Assembly (NCBI RefSeq): GCF_014284365.1
Contig: NZ_JACOGG010000008.1
Location: 124,001-188,000, forward strand
DNA length: 64,000 nt
Direction of reading: 5' to 3'
Origin: Cognatundibacterium rugosum
GTDB lineage: Bacteria; Pseudomonadota; Gammaproteobacteria; Burkholderiales; Burkholderiaceae_D
The notes beneath the pieces were generated by a model, which worked only from the letters and a program-made list of their open reading frames with translations, was not told the origin of the DNA and made no database searches. The position numbers were made by a program, and so were the translations under genes. Shown in pieces: positions 8,245-17,913 of this stretch (position 1 is its first letter; every line of letters begins with the position of its first letter).

Positions 8245-11200
8245 TTAACAAAAATCCCGGCTGTGGGTGCTCAGGGTGCCGATCAAATGACTCATGTCGA
8301 CCAGGCGTTTGGCGATCAGGTGTTGTACACCCTGTTCGTTTTGCCAGATGCCATAGACGCCCAACAGCCGGGCGCTCAGGATTTCACGTCTTTGCTGTTC
8401 GACCAGCGAGGGCCAGATGATCACATTGACTGGCCCGCTCTCATCTTCCAGTGTCAGGAATAACACGCCTTTGGCGGTGCCGGGCCGTTGTCTGACGGTG
8501 ACCAGCCCACAGGCACGTGCAAACTGACCGGATTGAAACGTCGTGAGCAGCCGCGCTGGCAGAAAGCGCTGCTTCAGTAACTGTGTCCGTAACAATGCGA
8601 CCGGATGCCGTCGCAGTGTGAGCCCGATACTCTGGTAGTCACTCAGTATTTGTTCACCTTCGGCGGGTGCTGCTAATTCCGGCGTGCTTTCTGCAACACG
8701 GGCTGGCCGTAGCAAATCCTTATCGGCGACTGCGGCCACCGCCTGCCACAAGGCCTGACGCCGGTGTCCGGCTAATTGGCTGAGCGCATTGGCAGCCGCC
8801 AGGGTTTCCAGCTCATGCCGGTTCAGTTCGGCGCGGCGTGCCAGATCAGCGGTATCCTGAAATGGGCCAGCGGCTCTGGCTTGCATGATGCGTTGTGCAG
8901 CCGTTTCCGACATACCCTTGATCAGCGACATACCCAGTCTGACCGCTGCTTGTGGCGTGTTGGTATAGCGATTGTGAAACCAGTCACTGCTCAGCGTACA
9001 GTCCCAGTCACTGTGGCAAACGTCGATTGCCTGTACCTGTACATCATGCCGTCTGGCATCCTGTATCAGTTGTGAAGGTGAATAAAATCCCATCGGCTGT
9101 GAATTCAGCAGCGCACATAGAAAGACAGCGGGTTCATGGCATTTGATCCAGCTGCTGATGTAGGCCAGGATCGCAAAGCTGGCAGAATGACTTTCGGGGA
9201 AGCCGTATTCACCAAAGCCCTTTATCTGTTCCACAATTCTTTTGGCAAAATCCTCCTCGTAACCATTGGCCTGCATGCCACTGATGATGCGCGCCTGGTA
9301 AGCTTCCAGGCCGCCTTTACGCTTCCATGCAGCCATGGCGCGGCGCAGATTATCGGCTTCACCGGGGGTGAAGCCCGCCGCCAGCATCGCGATTTGCATC
9401 ACTTGCTCCTGAAAAATCGGCACCCCCAGCGTGCGCCCCAGCGCTTTCTGCATGGCGGCATCATGATGCTGTTCTACCGGTTCCAGCCCCTGACGGCGGC
9501 GCAGATAGGGATGCACCATGCCGCCTTGTATCGGGCCCGGCCTGACGATGGCGACCTGTACCACCAGATCGTAGAATTCGCGCGGTTGCAGTCGTGGCAG
9601 CATACTCATCTGGGCACGCGATTCGATCTGAAAAACGCCGATGGTATCGGCCTGGCAAATCATGTCGTAAGTCAGCGGGTCTTCACGTGGGATGTCTTGC
9701 AAGCGGGCTGGTTTACCGGGGATGCTTGCCAGCAGATCGAGTGCACGCCGTATCGCCGATAGCATGCCCAGCGCCAGCACATCGACTTTTAATAAGCCCA
9801 GCGATTCCAGATCATCTTTATCCCACTGGATTACGCAGCGCTCTTTCATGGCGGCGTTTTCTATCGGCACCAGCCGCGATAATTTTCCTTTGGCGATCAC
9901 AAAGCCGCCGCTGTGCTGCGATAAGTGGCGCGGAAAGCGCAGTAGCTGAGTCGCCAGGGCCGCCCATTGCTGTGCGATGACCGAACTGGTATCAAGTCCG
10001 CATTCTGCGAAACGCGCCAGCAGATCGTGTTTGCTATCGAACCAGCGATGGGATTTGGCCACTGCATCGACAATGTCCGGATCAATACCTAGGGCTTTTC
10101 CGGTTTCGCGCAAGGCACCGCGTGGATGGTAGGTATGGACGGCGGCGGCCAGCGCTGCGCGTTCGCGGCCATATTTGCGATAGATATACTGCATGACTTC
10201 TTCACGCCGCTGATGTTCGAAATCGACATCGATATCGGGTGGTTCGGCACGCTCTTTGGAGATAAAGCGTTCGAACAGCAGGGTGTTGACTTCCGGATTG
10301 ACCTCGGTGATGTGCAGGCAATAGCACACGACAGAATTCGCGGCGGAACCGCGTCCCTGGCACAATATGCCTTGCTGACGTGCGAAGCGCACAATGTCGT
10401 GTACGGTCAGAAAATAGGGTTCATAAGCGAGATCATTAATCAGATGCAGCTCGTGCTCTATACGCTGTATCAGGCTGTCGCTGATGCCATCGGGATAGCG
10501 GCGCTGCGCACCCCGATACACTTGCTGCCGCAGATAACTGGCCGGGGTATGGCCGGGAGGAACGATTTCATCCGGATATTCATAGCGTAATTCATCGAGT
10601 GAAAACTGGCAGGATTGCGCAATGCGTATGGTGGCAGCCAGCGTGGCGGGCGGATACAGTCTGGCCAGTCGCAGTCGCGAACGCAGATGCTGCTCGGCAT
10701 TTGGAGTCAGTGTATAGCCACATTCCGTGAGTGTTTTACTCAGCCGTATCGCTGTCAGCGTATCCTGCAAGGGCTTGCGGGAACGTACATGCATGCTTAC
10801 CTGACCCAGCGCCACTACCGGTAAGCCATGGCTGGCGGCGCTGTGCAGCACGTGTTGCTGCTGATAGTCATCGGCAGCCTGCAGTAGTAAAGTCAGCCCC
10901 AGCCAGCCGCTGTGCTGATCTGCACGGTGAAAATACTGACGAAACCACTGTAATTGCTGATCCAGTATCGCCGGCCGTACCGGATATTCGGGCAGCAGTA
11001 TCACGCAACAGCCGGGGAGACCGGCGAGGTGGGCGTAAGCGCTATCGTTGGGCTGCAGATCCTCGGGTTTGAGCAGGTAATTGCCTTTGCTGCAGCGGCT
11101 GCGTGCCAGTGTAATCAGCTCGGACAGATTGCCATAGCCTTCGCGGTTTTGTGCCAGCACCAGCAAGCGCAGGCAGGATAGCGCATCGCTGTCATGACTG

Positions 11201-11466
11201 AGTGCGAACCAGCTGCCAATCAACAGTGGCAATTGCTGTGCTTTGGCTTCGTCATGCGCACGCACTACACCGGCCAGCGAGCATTCGTCAGTGATCGCCA
11301 ATGCCTGATAGCCTAGCCTGGTGGCACGTTTGACCAGTTCTTCGGCATGGGAGGCACCATGTAAAAAACTGAAATTGGACATGCAGAACAGCTCTGCGTA
11401 ATCGGGCAAATTGTGCCCGTAAGCCGCATCCACATTAGGTGTTCCGTTTGGAGGCGGCGCGCTCAT
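8245..11466 (-). CDS. dnaE2: Error-prone DNA polymerase III alpha subunit, DnaE2 (ImuC)
   Basis: C-family polymerase that carries out mutagenic lesion bypass with ImuA and ImuB. About 1073 residues. N-terminal PHP domain begins YAELFCMSNFSFLHGASH; the polymerase catalytic Asp motif PPDIDVDFEH is near residue 415; a helix-hairpin-helix region and an OB-fold domain (near residue 980, VTVRQRPGTAKGVLFLTLED) follow. The start ATG overlaps the imuB stop codon (ATGA), so translation is coupled. Last gene of the SOS cassette imuA-imuB-dnaE2. Confidence 0.96.
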   Translation of the reverse strand: MSAPPPNGTPNVDAAYGHNLPDYAELFCMSNFSFLHGASHAEELVKRATRLGYQALAITDECSLAGVVRAHDEAKAQQLPLLIGSWFALSHDSDALSCLRLLVLAQNREGYGNLSELITLARSRCSKGNYLLKPEDLQPNDSAYAHLAGLPGCCVILLPEYPVRPAILDQQLQWFRQYFHRADQHSGWLGLTLLLQAADDYQQQHVLHSAASHGLPVVALGQVSMHVRSRKPLQDTLTAIRLSKTLTECGYTLTPNAEQHLRSRLRLARLYPPATLAATIRIAQSCQFSLDELRYEYPDEIVPPGHTPASYLRQQVYRGAQRRYPDGISDSLIQRIEHELHLINDLAYEPYFLTVHDIVRFARQQGILCQGRGSAANSVVCYCLHITEVNPEVNTLLFERFISKERAEPPDIDVDFEHQRREEVMQYIYRKYGRERAALAAAVHTYHPRGALRETGKALGIDPDIVDAVAKSHRWFDSKHDLLARFAECGLDTSSVIAQQWAALATQLLRFPRHLSQHSGGFVIAKGKLSRLVPIENAAMKERCVIQWDKDDLESLGLLKVDVLALGMLSAIRRALDLLASIPGKPARLQDIPREDPLTYDMICQADTIGVFQIESRAQMSMLPRLQPREFYDLVVQVAIVRPGPIQGGMVHPYLRRRQGLEPVEQHHDAAMQKALGRTLGVPIFQEQVMQIAMLAAGFTPGEADNLRRAMAAWKRKGGLEAYQARIISGMQANGYEEDFAKRIVEQIKGFGEYGFPESHSASFAILAYISSWIKCHEPAVFLCALLNSQPMGFYSPSQLIQDARRHDVQVQAIDVCHSDWDCTLSSDWFHNRYTNTPQAAVRLGMSLIKGMSETAAQRIMQARAAGPFQDTADLARRAELNRHELETLAAANALSQLAGHRRQALWQAVAAVADKDLLRPARVAESTPELAAPAEGEQILSDYQSIGLTLRRHPVALLRTQLLKQRFLPARLLTTFQSGQFARACGLVTVRQRPGTAKGVLFLTLEDESGPVNVIIWPSLVEQQRREILSARLLGVYGIWQNEQGVQHLIAKRLVDMSHLIGTLSTHSRDFC

Positions 11467-13028
11467 CCGAAAATTCCGTGTAAAAACCAGCTGAGTGCGA
11501 TCGTATCGCCGTCAGTTTGCGTCACGTTGCGTTCACGGTAAATCCAGTACAACTGATGCCTGGCGTGACTGGCAATAAAATAATCTCTGACCTGGGTGCC
11601 ATCGCTCCACCAGCCTGCCTCTATGCGTTCGGCCGGTGAAATGAGGGTCAGCACCGATCCTGCATACCAGGGTTGATGCTGGCGCAGTGTCAGCGCCAGT
11701 GGCTGGGACAGCAGCCAGACCGGGCGCAGCAAGGCATGAGCGGCACTGGCCGTGGCATAAGCTTGCGCGGACTTTTTATGCAGCACGGAGACCCATTGAT
11801 TGGCGATTTCAGGCCGGTAATCGGCTAGCGGTGCTGCCTGTAATACCTGATGTTCGCCCAGTCTGGCCACCAGCAGCGAGAGCAGGCGCTGATGGTCTTC
11901 GGGTTTGCCGCCCGGTTCGGGAAATAAATCCTCGCTGTGTAACTGGCGCTTTGCGGTCTCTGTAGCTTCCAGTTCCAGTGCAATCACGGGTCCGCTCAGA
12001 CGCAATTGTTGCAGACGCTCGCGCACCAGCAGTTGCAAATGTGCTTCTTGCCAACTGGGCTCAGCCAGCATGATGTTGAGCTGGCTGGGGGCAATCGCGC
12101 TACGGCCACGCTCATGGTGTAAGCGCAGGCGTAACTGACTCAGGGCCAGCTGTTGCAGTCGCAGCCAGCTGCATAGCTGGGTCAGCAAGGCTTGCACATA
12201 CGGCAGTAGCTGATCGCTGCGTTCCAGGCGGCCAGCCAGCTCGCGTTTACTATGAAAATGTTCACTGGCGACGACCCAGGGATGCAACGTCATTTCCCGG
12301 CCATAGGCCTGATCCAGCTCTTGTAATAAAGCGGCACCACAGCGTCGTTGCAAACCGGCGCGCGGCAGCTTTTGCAAATCCTGGAGCTGATGACAGGCCA
12401 GCCCTTGGAGCATGTCGAGATAGGCTTGCGCCTGACTCAGGGTATGCACCGGTAGCGGATCCAGAACAGTGACCAGCTTACGCTGCGACAGGCAATAGCA
12501 GGCGGCTTTGCCACATTCTGCGGCATGCAGCGCGAGCAAGGCTGCGGCTTTGGAAAACGGGGCACAGGCCAGGCTGACGCTGAGTCCCAGAGCATGCATA
12601 GTCATGCGGATGCGCTGACGCAGACGGCGTATGCCGCCGAACAGGCGCAGGCTGCTGCTGACTTCCAGCACGATGCCAGCGTTGCCATGCAGTGCGACTG
12701 ACGGAGTGTACTGTAATAATGCCAGTGCTGCGGCTTGCAACAAGTCTTGTTGTTTGCGGCTGTCGCAAGGAAAAAAGCTGGCATCCGGCAGCAGCATCTG
12801 CACCCCGCCACGACGCATGCCTGTGCGTATCCCGGCAGCGTGCGCCATCGGGCTCATTGCCAGCACACGCTGCTGCTGCAGGATGACGCTGCCCTGATCA
12901 TGCTGTTGCCATTCCCAGCGTGGGATACAGGCTTCCAGCGCCAGATGCGGGAAGTGCAGCGCCACCCATAACGAGGGTTTGCGTTCCGCTACAGCCTGTG
13001 CCGGATTTGTGTTGGAACTGGGGGACAT
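11463..13028 (-). CDS. imuB: Y-family polymerase-like protein ImuB
   Basis: Catalytically dead Y-family polymerase homologue that acts as hub of the mutasome, linking ImuA, DnaE2 and the beta clamp. About 521 residues; N-terminus LWVALHFPHLALEACIP is the palm region in which the usual metal-binding acidic residues are absent. A little-finger-like region follows and then a C-terminal tail for partner binding. Lies 47 bp after imuA and overlaps dnaE2 by 4 bp. Confidence 0.93.
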   Translation of the reverse strand: MSPSSNTNPAQAVAERKPSLWVALHFPHLALEACIPRWEWQQHDQGSVILQQQRVLAMSPMAHAAGIRTGMRRGGVQMLLPDASFFPCDSRKQQDLLQAAALALLQYTPSVALHGNAGIVLEVSSSLRLFGGIRRLRQRIRMTMHALGLSVSLACAPFSKAAALLALHAAECGKAACYCLSQRKLVTVLDPLPVHTLSQAQAYLDMLQGLACHQLQDLQKLPRAGLQRRCGAALLQELDQAYGREMTLHPWVVASEHFHSKRELAGRLERSDQLLPYVQALLTQLCSWLRLQQLALSQLRLRLHHERGRSAIAPSQLNIMLAEPSWQEAHLQLLVRERLQQLRLSGPVIALELEATETAKRQLHSEDLFPEPGGKPEDHQRLLSLLVARLGEHQVLQAAPLADYRPEIANQWVSVLHKKSAQAYATASAAHALLRPVWLLSQPLALTLRQHQPWYAGSVLTLISPAERIEAGWWSDGTQVRDYFIASHARHQLYWIYRERNVTQTDGDTIALSWFLHGIFG

Positions 13029-13075
13029 AAAGGCTGTCTGTGGTGTCGGGAGCTGATATCGCTGTTGTTCTGCAA

Positions 13076-13777
13076 TCAGGGCTGCACGATGCCGTGCATC
13101 GCCCGGTTGCTGCGCACCACATCTTGTGGCAAGCCTTGTGTACGATCATGACTTAAGCCGGCCAGATAAGGATGCTGCGGTAAATACAGCGGCAAGGAAG
13201 CGAGAGACTGTGCGCCGCGCCGTTTCAGTATCCTGACTTGCAAGCCATAGGAAACACTGTGTACCTGTACTCGCAGCAAGGCCGGGGAGGGATTGCTGGC
13301 GGTGTTTTCCGGTCGCAGCATAAAAAATGCCATCTGCGTCTGTTGTGCCAGCAAATGCAGGCGGCGTAAGGCTTCAGGACGGATTGTGGCCTGCCAGAAT
13401 AAGAGCGCGGCACAACTGCCATGGCGGATGATTTGCTCAGCCGCCCACAGGCTGTCCTGATGTGTTTGCGTTGGCAGCCAGAGCAGGCGCTGGGCCGGGA
13501 TCTGTTGCGCAGTAAAGGCTGCAATTTGCGGGATGTGTGGTGGATTGAGTAAGGCAATCGGGCCGGAATGGATCTGACTTAAGGCTGGCAGTAAAAGTCG
13601 CATCTCCGCGGCGCTGCCCGGTTCGCTCAGGATTTCCGTCATGCGCCCCAATGGCCAGCCGCCGCCCGGCAATTCTGTACGCAGTACGGCATAACCGGTG
13701 TCTGTAGTCGCCAGATCGCCATGCGCCAGCTGAGTGGCACGCCAGAGTGCAGGATGAAGATGTTCAAGAGTAGACAT
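13076..13777 (-). CDS. imuA: Translesion synthesis protein ImuA
   Basis: RecA/SulA-like protein, about 233 residues, first gene of the mutasome operon. Features include GGGWPLGRMTEIL (a Walker-A-like position lacking the full P-loop, as is common in ImuA), LLLPALSQ, and IALLNPPHIPQ. Known ImuA proteins interact with RecA and ImuB. A LexA-type operator lies 49 bp upstream of the start, indicating damage-inducible control. Confidence 0.9.
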   Translation of the reverse strand: MSTLEHLHPALWRATQLAHGDLATTDTGYAVLRTELPGGGWPLGRMTEILSEPGSAAEMRLLLPALSQIHSGPIALLNPPHIPQIAAFTAQQIPAQRLLWLPTQTHQDSLWAAEQIIRHGSCAALLFWQATIRPEALRRLHLLAQQTQMAFFMLRPENTASNPSPALLRVQVHSVSYGLQVRILKRRGAQSLASLPLYLPQHPYLAGLSHDRTQGLPQDVVRSNRAMHGIVQP

Positions 13778-13810
13778 GATAGCGACCGAAAAGCAGGGCG
13801 CTTGTCAGCG

Positions 13811-13856
13811 CTCCGGAATAATATACTGATTAAATATACAGTATATTATTCCGGAG
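13811..13856. promoter_or_regulatory. LexA (SOS) box inside a perfect 18-bp inverted repeat
   Basis: The 16-bp element ctgattaaatatacag at 13826-13841 fits the LexA consensus CTG-N10-CAG. It sits in the centre of a longer perfect dyad: left arm ctccggaataatatactg (13811-13828), 10-bp spacer, right arm cagtatattattccggag (13839-13856). The position just upstream of imuA is right for repression of the mutasome cassette. The extended dyad suggests a second, overlapping symmetric operator or cooperative binding. Confidence 0.85.
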
Positions 13857-13942
13857 CGGACTTTTCAAACTTTTCTGGCTTTTTTCTGTCTGTGAGCAGC
13901 GCTATGCATCGCTGTGTATGGTGACTTCAGCTAGCTTGCTGC

Positions 13943-15550
13943 TCAGGAAGGCGAGAAGTGATGGTTATTTCTGCCGCTCTTTTTCACGGTATACAACGCT
14001 TCATCGGCTCTTTCTATCAGACTGGCAGGTGCGAACTCCTGGTTACGGGTGAAGCTGATACCGATGCTGGCACCAATGACGACTTGCTCCCTATCCGAAA
14101 TAGAAATCGGCTGCCGGGTCAGCTGGATGATTTTGTCGGCAATTCTTTGTGCCGTCCCCAATTCACTCACACCTCTGAGCAAAACCACAAACTCATCACC
14201 CCCCAGGCGCGCGATAAAATCGGTTTTTCGTAAGGTGGCACTTAAAATGGCGGAAAAATGCATGAGTACCTTGTCACCGGCAGCATGCCCATAGCTGTCA
14301 TTCACTTCTTTGAATTTGTCCAGGTCGATTAGCAGCAGAAAAAAGTCACAGCCTGCATGGCGGGCATTTTCTTTCGCCAGGCGGCTCATTTCCCGCTCAA
14401 AACCCAGCCTGTTATGGATATTGGTTAAATGGTCGGTGACCGCCAGACGATTCGCCTGTTCTTCGTTGAGTTTGCGCTCAGTGATGTCATTCATCAGGCC
14501 TTGTAATACGCCGTTTTCAGCAGAATGTATGACCAGATGCACCCATTTCTTTTGACGTAAGCCCTGACCGGTTTCTATCAGGAAGTCTTCCGACGCCGCC
14601 TGAGCGGTTTGCGTCGTCTGATCTATCATCAGGTGCAATCTTAATTCCTGCCCCTCCAGCGCCTGTAGCAGCACAGTGTCATGCTCTGTGATGCTGTTGA
14701 TACTGAGCATACGCAACAAGGCCTGATTACAGGACAGTAATTGCCCTTCCGGATTAATCTGAAAAATCCCGGTTTCTGCATTGTCAAACAGCGTCTGGTA
14801 TTTTCTCTCTCCTAATGCATGCTGAATGCGCAGGTGACGTTCTTCATCAAGCGTACTGACCAGATTGCCTATCAGCTGATTCACATCGCTGACCAGCGTG
14901 CCCAGCTCATCCGATCCATGATAGGAGGGGGATTGCAGCAACTCGCCTTTTTCCGGCCTTAAACGGTGCAGCCGGGAGGATATACTCATAATTGGACGGG
15001 TAATCAGCACCAGTATCAATGTGGCTACGATGAGCGCGATCGCAATTGCTTGCAGCAGCAACAGGTAGGCAATGAAGCTGGCTTTTTCCGAACTTTGTGC
15101 GCGTATCGCAAGCTGATCCGTTTCCATCGCTACGGTACAGACTTGTTCGGAGGCGTTGAACGGGGAATGAATATTTCTTTGTATACCGTTGGAGGTCCCG
15201 GTGGCTGACAGGATTTTATCGATAGGGCTGGGGTTGCCATTCGGGTCGCGCCGGAAACTGGCCAGTACATGCTCTTTTTGGTAAATCACAATCTGACGGA
15301 TGTCATGATTTTTACTCAATCCCTGCACTAGTTCTTTGGCCAGATTGGCGTCGGATAAATAGCAGGCTATCTGTGCGGTATTTTCAACAGAATTGAGTAA
15401 ATCATGCATAATTTGCACTGCCTGTTTCTGCTCTGCGCGCAGAAAATACAGATAACTGACGGTAGAAAATAATCCACCTATCAATAGCGTAATCCCCAGC
15501 ACGATGCTGGTACTCCGGAACACGATACTGGTTCTGAATAGTTCTCGCAT
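13943..15550 (-). CDS. Membrane-bound diguanylate cyclase (HAMP-PAS-GGDEF)
   Basis: Makes cyclic di-GMP. About 535 residues: a TM helix near 14-40, a periplasmic sensor of about 120 residues, a second TM helix, a HAMP linker near 195-250, a PAS domain (ALGERKYQTLFDNAETGIFQI), and a C-terminal GGDEF domain. The active site RLGGDEFVVLL is intact and preceded by an RxxD inhibitory site (RKTD, five residues before), so product inhibition is expected. Start chosen as ATG 15550 (MRELFRTS); upstream in-frame codons are less protein-like. Downstream of a periplasmic-binding-like gene and a porin-like gene on the same strand, so it may sense their ligand. Confidence 0.88.
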   Translation of the reverse strand: MRELFRTSIVFRSTSIVLGITLLIGGLFSTVSYLYFLRAEQKQAVQIMHDLLNSVENTAQIACYLSDANLAKELVQGLSKNHDIRQIVIYQKEHVLASFRRDPNGNPSPIDKILSATGTSNGIQRNIHSPFNASEQVCTVAMETDQLAIRAQSSEKASFIAYLLLLQAIAIALIVATLILVLITRPIMSISSRLHRLRPEKGELLQSPSYHGSDELGTLVSDVNQLIGNLVSTLDEERHLRIQHALGERKYQTLFDNAETGIFQINPEGQLLSCNQALLRMLSINSITEHDTVLLQALEGQELRLHLMIDQTTQTAQAASEDFLIETGQGLRQKKWVHLVIHSAENGVLQGLMNDITERKLNEEQANRLAVTDHLTNIHNRLGFEREMSRLAKENARHAGCDFFLLLIDLDKFKEVNDSYGHAAGDKVLMHFSAILSATLRKTDFIARLGGDEFVVLLRGVSELGTAQRIADKIIQLTRQPISISDREQVVIGASIGISFTRNQEFAPASLIERADEALYTVKKSGRNNHHFSPS

Positions 15551-15711
15551 AATCGCCGATAGAAGCAGGGGGCATTGCATTGTTCGCGCAGAATCTGCTG
15601 GCCTGAGGCCAGCAAACCGGCCATACGATGTACCACATACAGAGATGAACACTCATGTGCAGACGTATCTAATCGTCCGGATCCGTCGCTTTACTGTTTT
15701 AAAACAGAGAT

Positions 15712-16137
15712 CTATTCGAAAACATAAATCAGCCTGACGCGTTTATCCAGCTTTTTTTTATCGACATAGCCGATGGCGGCCTTATTTTCAGCAACAATGC
15801 GTAATACTTCGTCCATCGACTCTGCTTGCAGAGGTGGCGAACCCTGGCCAGAAAAACGTAATCTTGCCCAATAAGAGTTAATTTCTGCGACTTCTTTTCC
15901 GACTAACATCGCATAAAACTGGACTTTTTCATGCTCAGCATTTTTCAAGTCTATCGGCAAGGCACTCAGGCCATTTGCAAATTTACGGGTTCTGCCCATA
16001 TACAAATTAATGACCTCGTCTTTGCTCAGTTTATCGATGCCGCTATACGGATTAGCAATGACAACCAATTCTGCATGTGCTCCTCCACAGAGTAGCAACA
16101 GGCCGGAAAGAATAAGAAATATGCGCGCTTTAAACAT
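15712..16137 (-). CDS. Periplasmic phosphate-binding-like protein (PBP domain)
   Basis: About 141 residues with a signal peptide (MFKARIFLILSGLLLLCGGAHA). The mature part ELVVIANPYSGIDKLSKDEVINLYMGRTRKFANG resembles one lobe of PstS-like phosphate-binding proteins but is much shorter than a full binding protein. Such short PBP proteins often sit beside GGDEF sensors. It starts 2 bases after the porin-like gene stop, implying one operon, and precedes the diguanylate cyclase by about 160 bp. Confidence 0.8.
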   Translation of the reverse strand: MFKARIFLILSGLLLLCGGAHAELVVIANPYSGIDKLSKDEVINLYMGRTRKFANGLSALPIDLKNAEHEKVQFYAMLVGKEVAEINSYWARLRFSGQGSPPLQAESMDEVLRIVAENKAAIGYVDKKKLDKRVRLIYVFE

Positions 16138-16139
16138 AA

Positions 16140-17408
16140 CTAAAACACAAAGTTATAGCTTGCACTTAGCAGCGTCGCACGCCCATTCCAGTCAGGTGCC
16201 TCCTTACGCACCAGAAGTCTCTCTTTACTGCGAATATGGTCAATTTGTAATTTTAAATTCGATGAATCACTAAGGTCTAAGCGCAAGCCTAGGCTTAGGG
16301 TAGATTGTCCGTTGCGCTGACTATGTATGCCATTATTGATATCGCTGAATAATTGTATGACCGTAGCAGGCGCGTTAGCCGGCGGCTGCAGTGGTATTTG
16401 TGTTGACACCGGGCGCGAAGCGGACAGCGTTGCATAAGGGGTCCATTTCCCCATCCGGTAGCTGGTGGACAGGAAGGCGGCATAGCTGTCAGGAAAATTC
16501 AAACTATTTGTACTGGTCTGACTCAACATGGCCTGTACTTGCAGCGGCCCTGCATCATAGACCAGTCCAGCGGACAGGTAACGGATACGCTTGTTTTGCA
16601 TGCCAAGCTCAGCGCTGAGTTGTGCTGCATCCGGGATCAGCGTATTCAGGGGGGCAGTATGAAAAGCTCCCAGTAAAGGGACTAAGGATGCGTACTCATT
16701 CCTGACTAACAACTGACTATAGCCCAGCCTGGCACTCCATGCACCGCGCTGATAAGCCAGATGAGCACCAAGTATCTTTGAACCATCCAATGAAAAATCA
16801 TAGTCTGCGTGGCCGGTATAGCTTTTTCCTTGTGCAAAACCGGCATACAGCTTCACTTGATAATTTCCTTGCTGCGCATCCTGAAAAGACAGGACCGCAT
16901 CTGCCCCGTCAAAATAAGAAACGATCAGACTGCCAAAAAAATCGACGGGAGGGCGCACCCAGGTATAGGAATAGGCAACCTGACGGGAATCAGCCAGCAT
17001 ATAGACGTCAAAGCCTACCCGGCCCAGTCTTAGCTTGAGCCTGTCATTCGGCATATACGCAGCGTACAGCCAGGTCAGCTCAGGGACAAAGTCTTTGTCC
17101 GCTTTTCTGGCTAAGAGTTGAGCCGCAACGTCAGTATTGTCGTTGATACGATGATCCAATTGCAGCCCGAAGTTGCTGTCCAGCGCCAGACTGGTGCGTC
17201 CACTGGCGCCGACCCCGCTGCTTTGCGATAAGTCCCGGACTATATCTACCTGGCTGCTGGTACTGTGCGCAATGCCCAGTGTACCAAAGCCGGTTACTTG
17301 GGTTGTGGCTGGCTGTTGTTCATCGGTATGCTCCTCTGCATAGGAGCAGTTACTGATGAGTAAGATCAGAGTGGAAATAAAGGAGGGGAAAAGATACGTA
17401 CGCAACAT
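16140..17408 (-). CDS. Porin-like outer-membrane protein
   Basis: About 422 residues: signal peptide ending near CSYA, then a long series of alternating-hydrophobicity beta strands typical of an outer-membrane barrel (VTGFGTLGIAHS; LKLRLGRVGFDVYMLADSR; final strand ATLLSASYNFVF ending in aromatic Phe). Proposed to let a small solute cross the outer membrane. First gene of the group with the PBP-like protein and diguanylate cyclase. Substrate unknown. Confidence 0.75.
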   Translation of the reverse strand: MLRTYLFPSFISTLILLISNCSYAEEHTDEQQPATTQVTGFGTLGIAHSTSSQVDIVRDLSQSSGVGASGRTSLALDSNFGLQLDHRINDNTDVAAQLLARKADKDFVPELTWLYAAYMPNDRLKLRLGRVGFDVYMLADSRQVAYSYTWVRPPVDFFGSLIVSYFDGADAVLSFQDAQQGNYQVKLYAGFAQGKSYTGHADYDFSLDGSKILGAHLAYQRGAWSARLGYSQLLVRNEYASLVPLLGAFHTAPLNTLIPDAAQLSAELGMQNKRIRYLSAGLVYDAGPLQVQAMLSQTSTNSLNFPDSYAAFLSTSYRMGKWTPYATLSASRPVSTQIPLQPPANAPATVIQLFSDINNGIHSQRNGQSTLSLGLRLDLSDSSNLKLQIDHIRSKERLLVRKEAPDWNGRATLLSASYNFVF

Positions 17409-17509
17409 AGTTCACACTAATGGAAAGTACGCCCTGAAAGAGTAACCTGACAATAGAGTTATCTGGAGGCAATGTCAGTATAAACGCCATTGCCAGGTTA
17501 CAAATTAAA

Positions 17510-17842
17510 TTATTTCTTTTCAGTTGTTTTTTGCTTCGCGATGATCAGATCTTTGATGCCGTTATACACATCTTCAGGAATGATTTTTTTGCTGAGCAAT
17601 TCATCTTTGCCACGATAAGGTCGGCCTTTGATAATGGCATCAGAGCGTACATCGCCAATTTTAGGCAATCCGGATAATTCTTTTTTGCTGGCGCTGTTAA
17701 TATCCAATAACTCAGTTTTAGCACTGGCCGCAGTCGCTGAAGCTGCAGCGGCGTTTTTAGGGGTGTCCTTGGCCTGTGCCACCGAGGCCATAAGTAAGAC
17801 TGCGCACAGACCGGATAACAACTTGGCATACTTTGTTTTCAC
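17510..17842 (-). CDS. Exported helix-hairpin-helix protein, ComEA-like
   Basis: About 110 residues: signal peptide (MKTKYAKLLSGLCAVLLMASVAQA read from a GTG start), an Ala-rich linker, then an HhH motif LLDINSASKKELSGLPKIGDVRSDAIIKGRPY, typical of ComEA-like DNA-binding proteins. GTG 17842 is chosen because a perfect aaggag site lies 7 bases upstream; the longer frame starting at 17887 lacks one. Single-gene unit; may bind DNA in the periplasm during uptake, but the role is inferred from the domain only. Confidence 0.82.
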   Translation of the reverse strand: MKTKYAKLLSGLCAVLLMASVAQAKDTPKNAAAASATAASAKTELLDINSASKKELSGLPKIGDVRSDAIIKGRPYRGKDELLSKKIIPEDVYNGIKDLIIAKQKTTEKK

Positions 17843-17913
17843 TGCGATTCTCCTTGGTTGACAGCCCGCGGACGGGCAAATACGCAAATTGCGCTAAAAC
17901 TGCGCTAAGAACA

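Noticed and set aside
13811-13856. Reading the 18-bp dyad simply as a transcription terminator
   Set aside because: No T tract on either side, and the centre has a good LexA box upstream of imuA.
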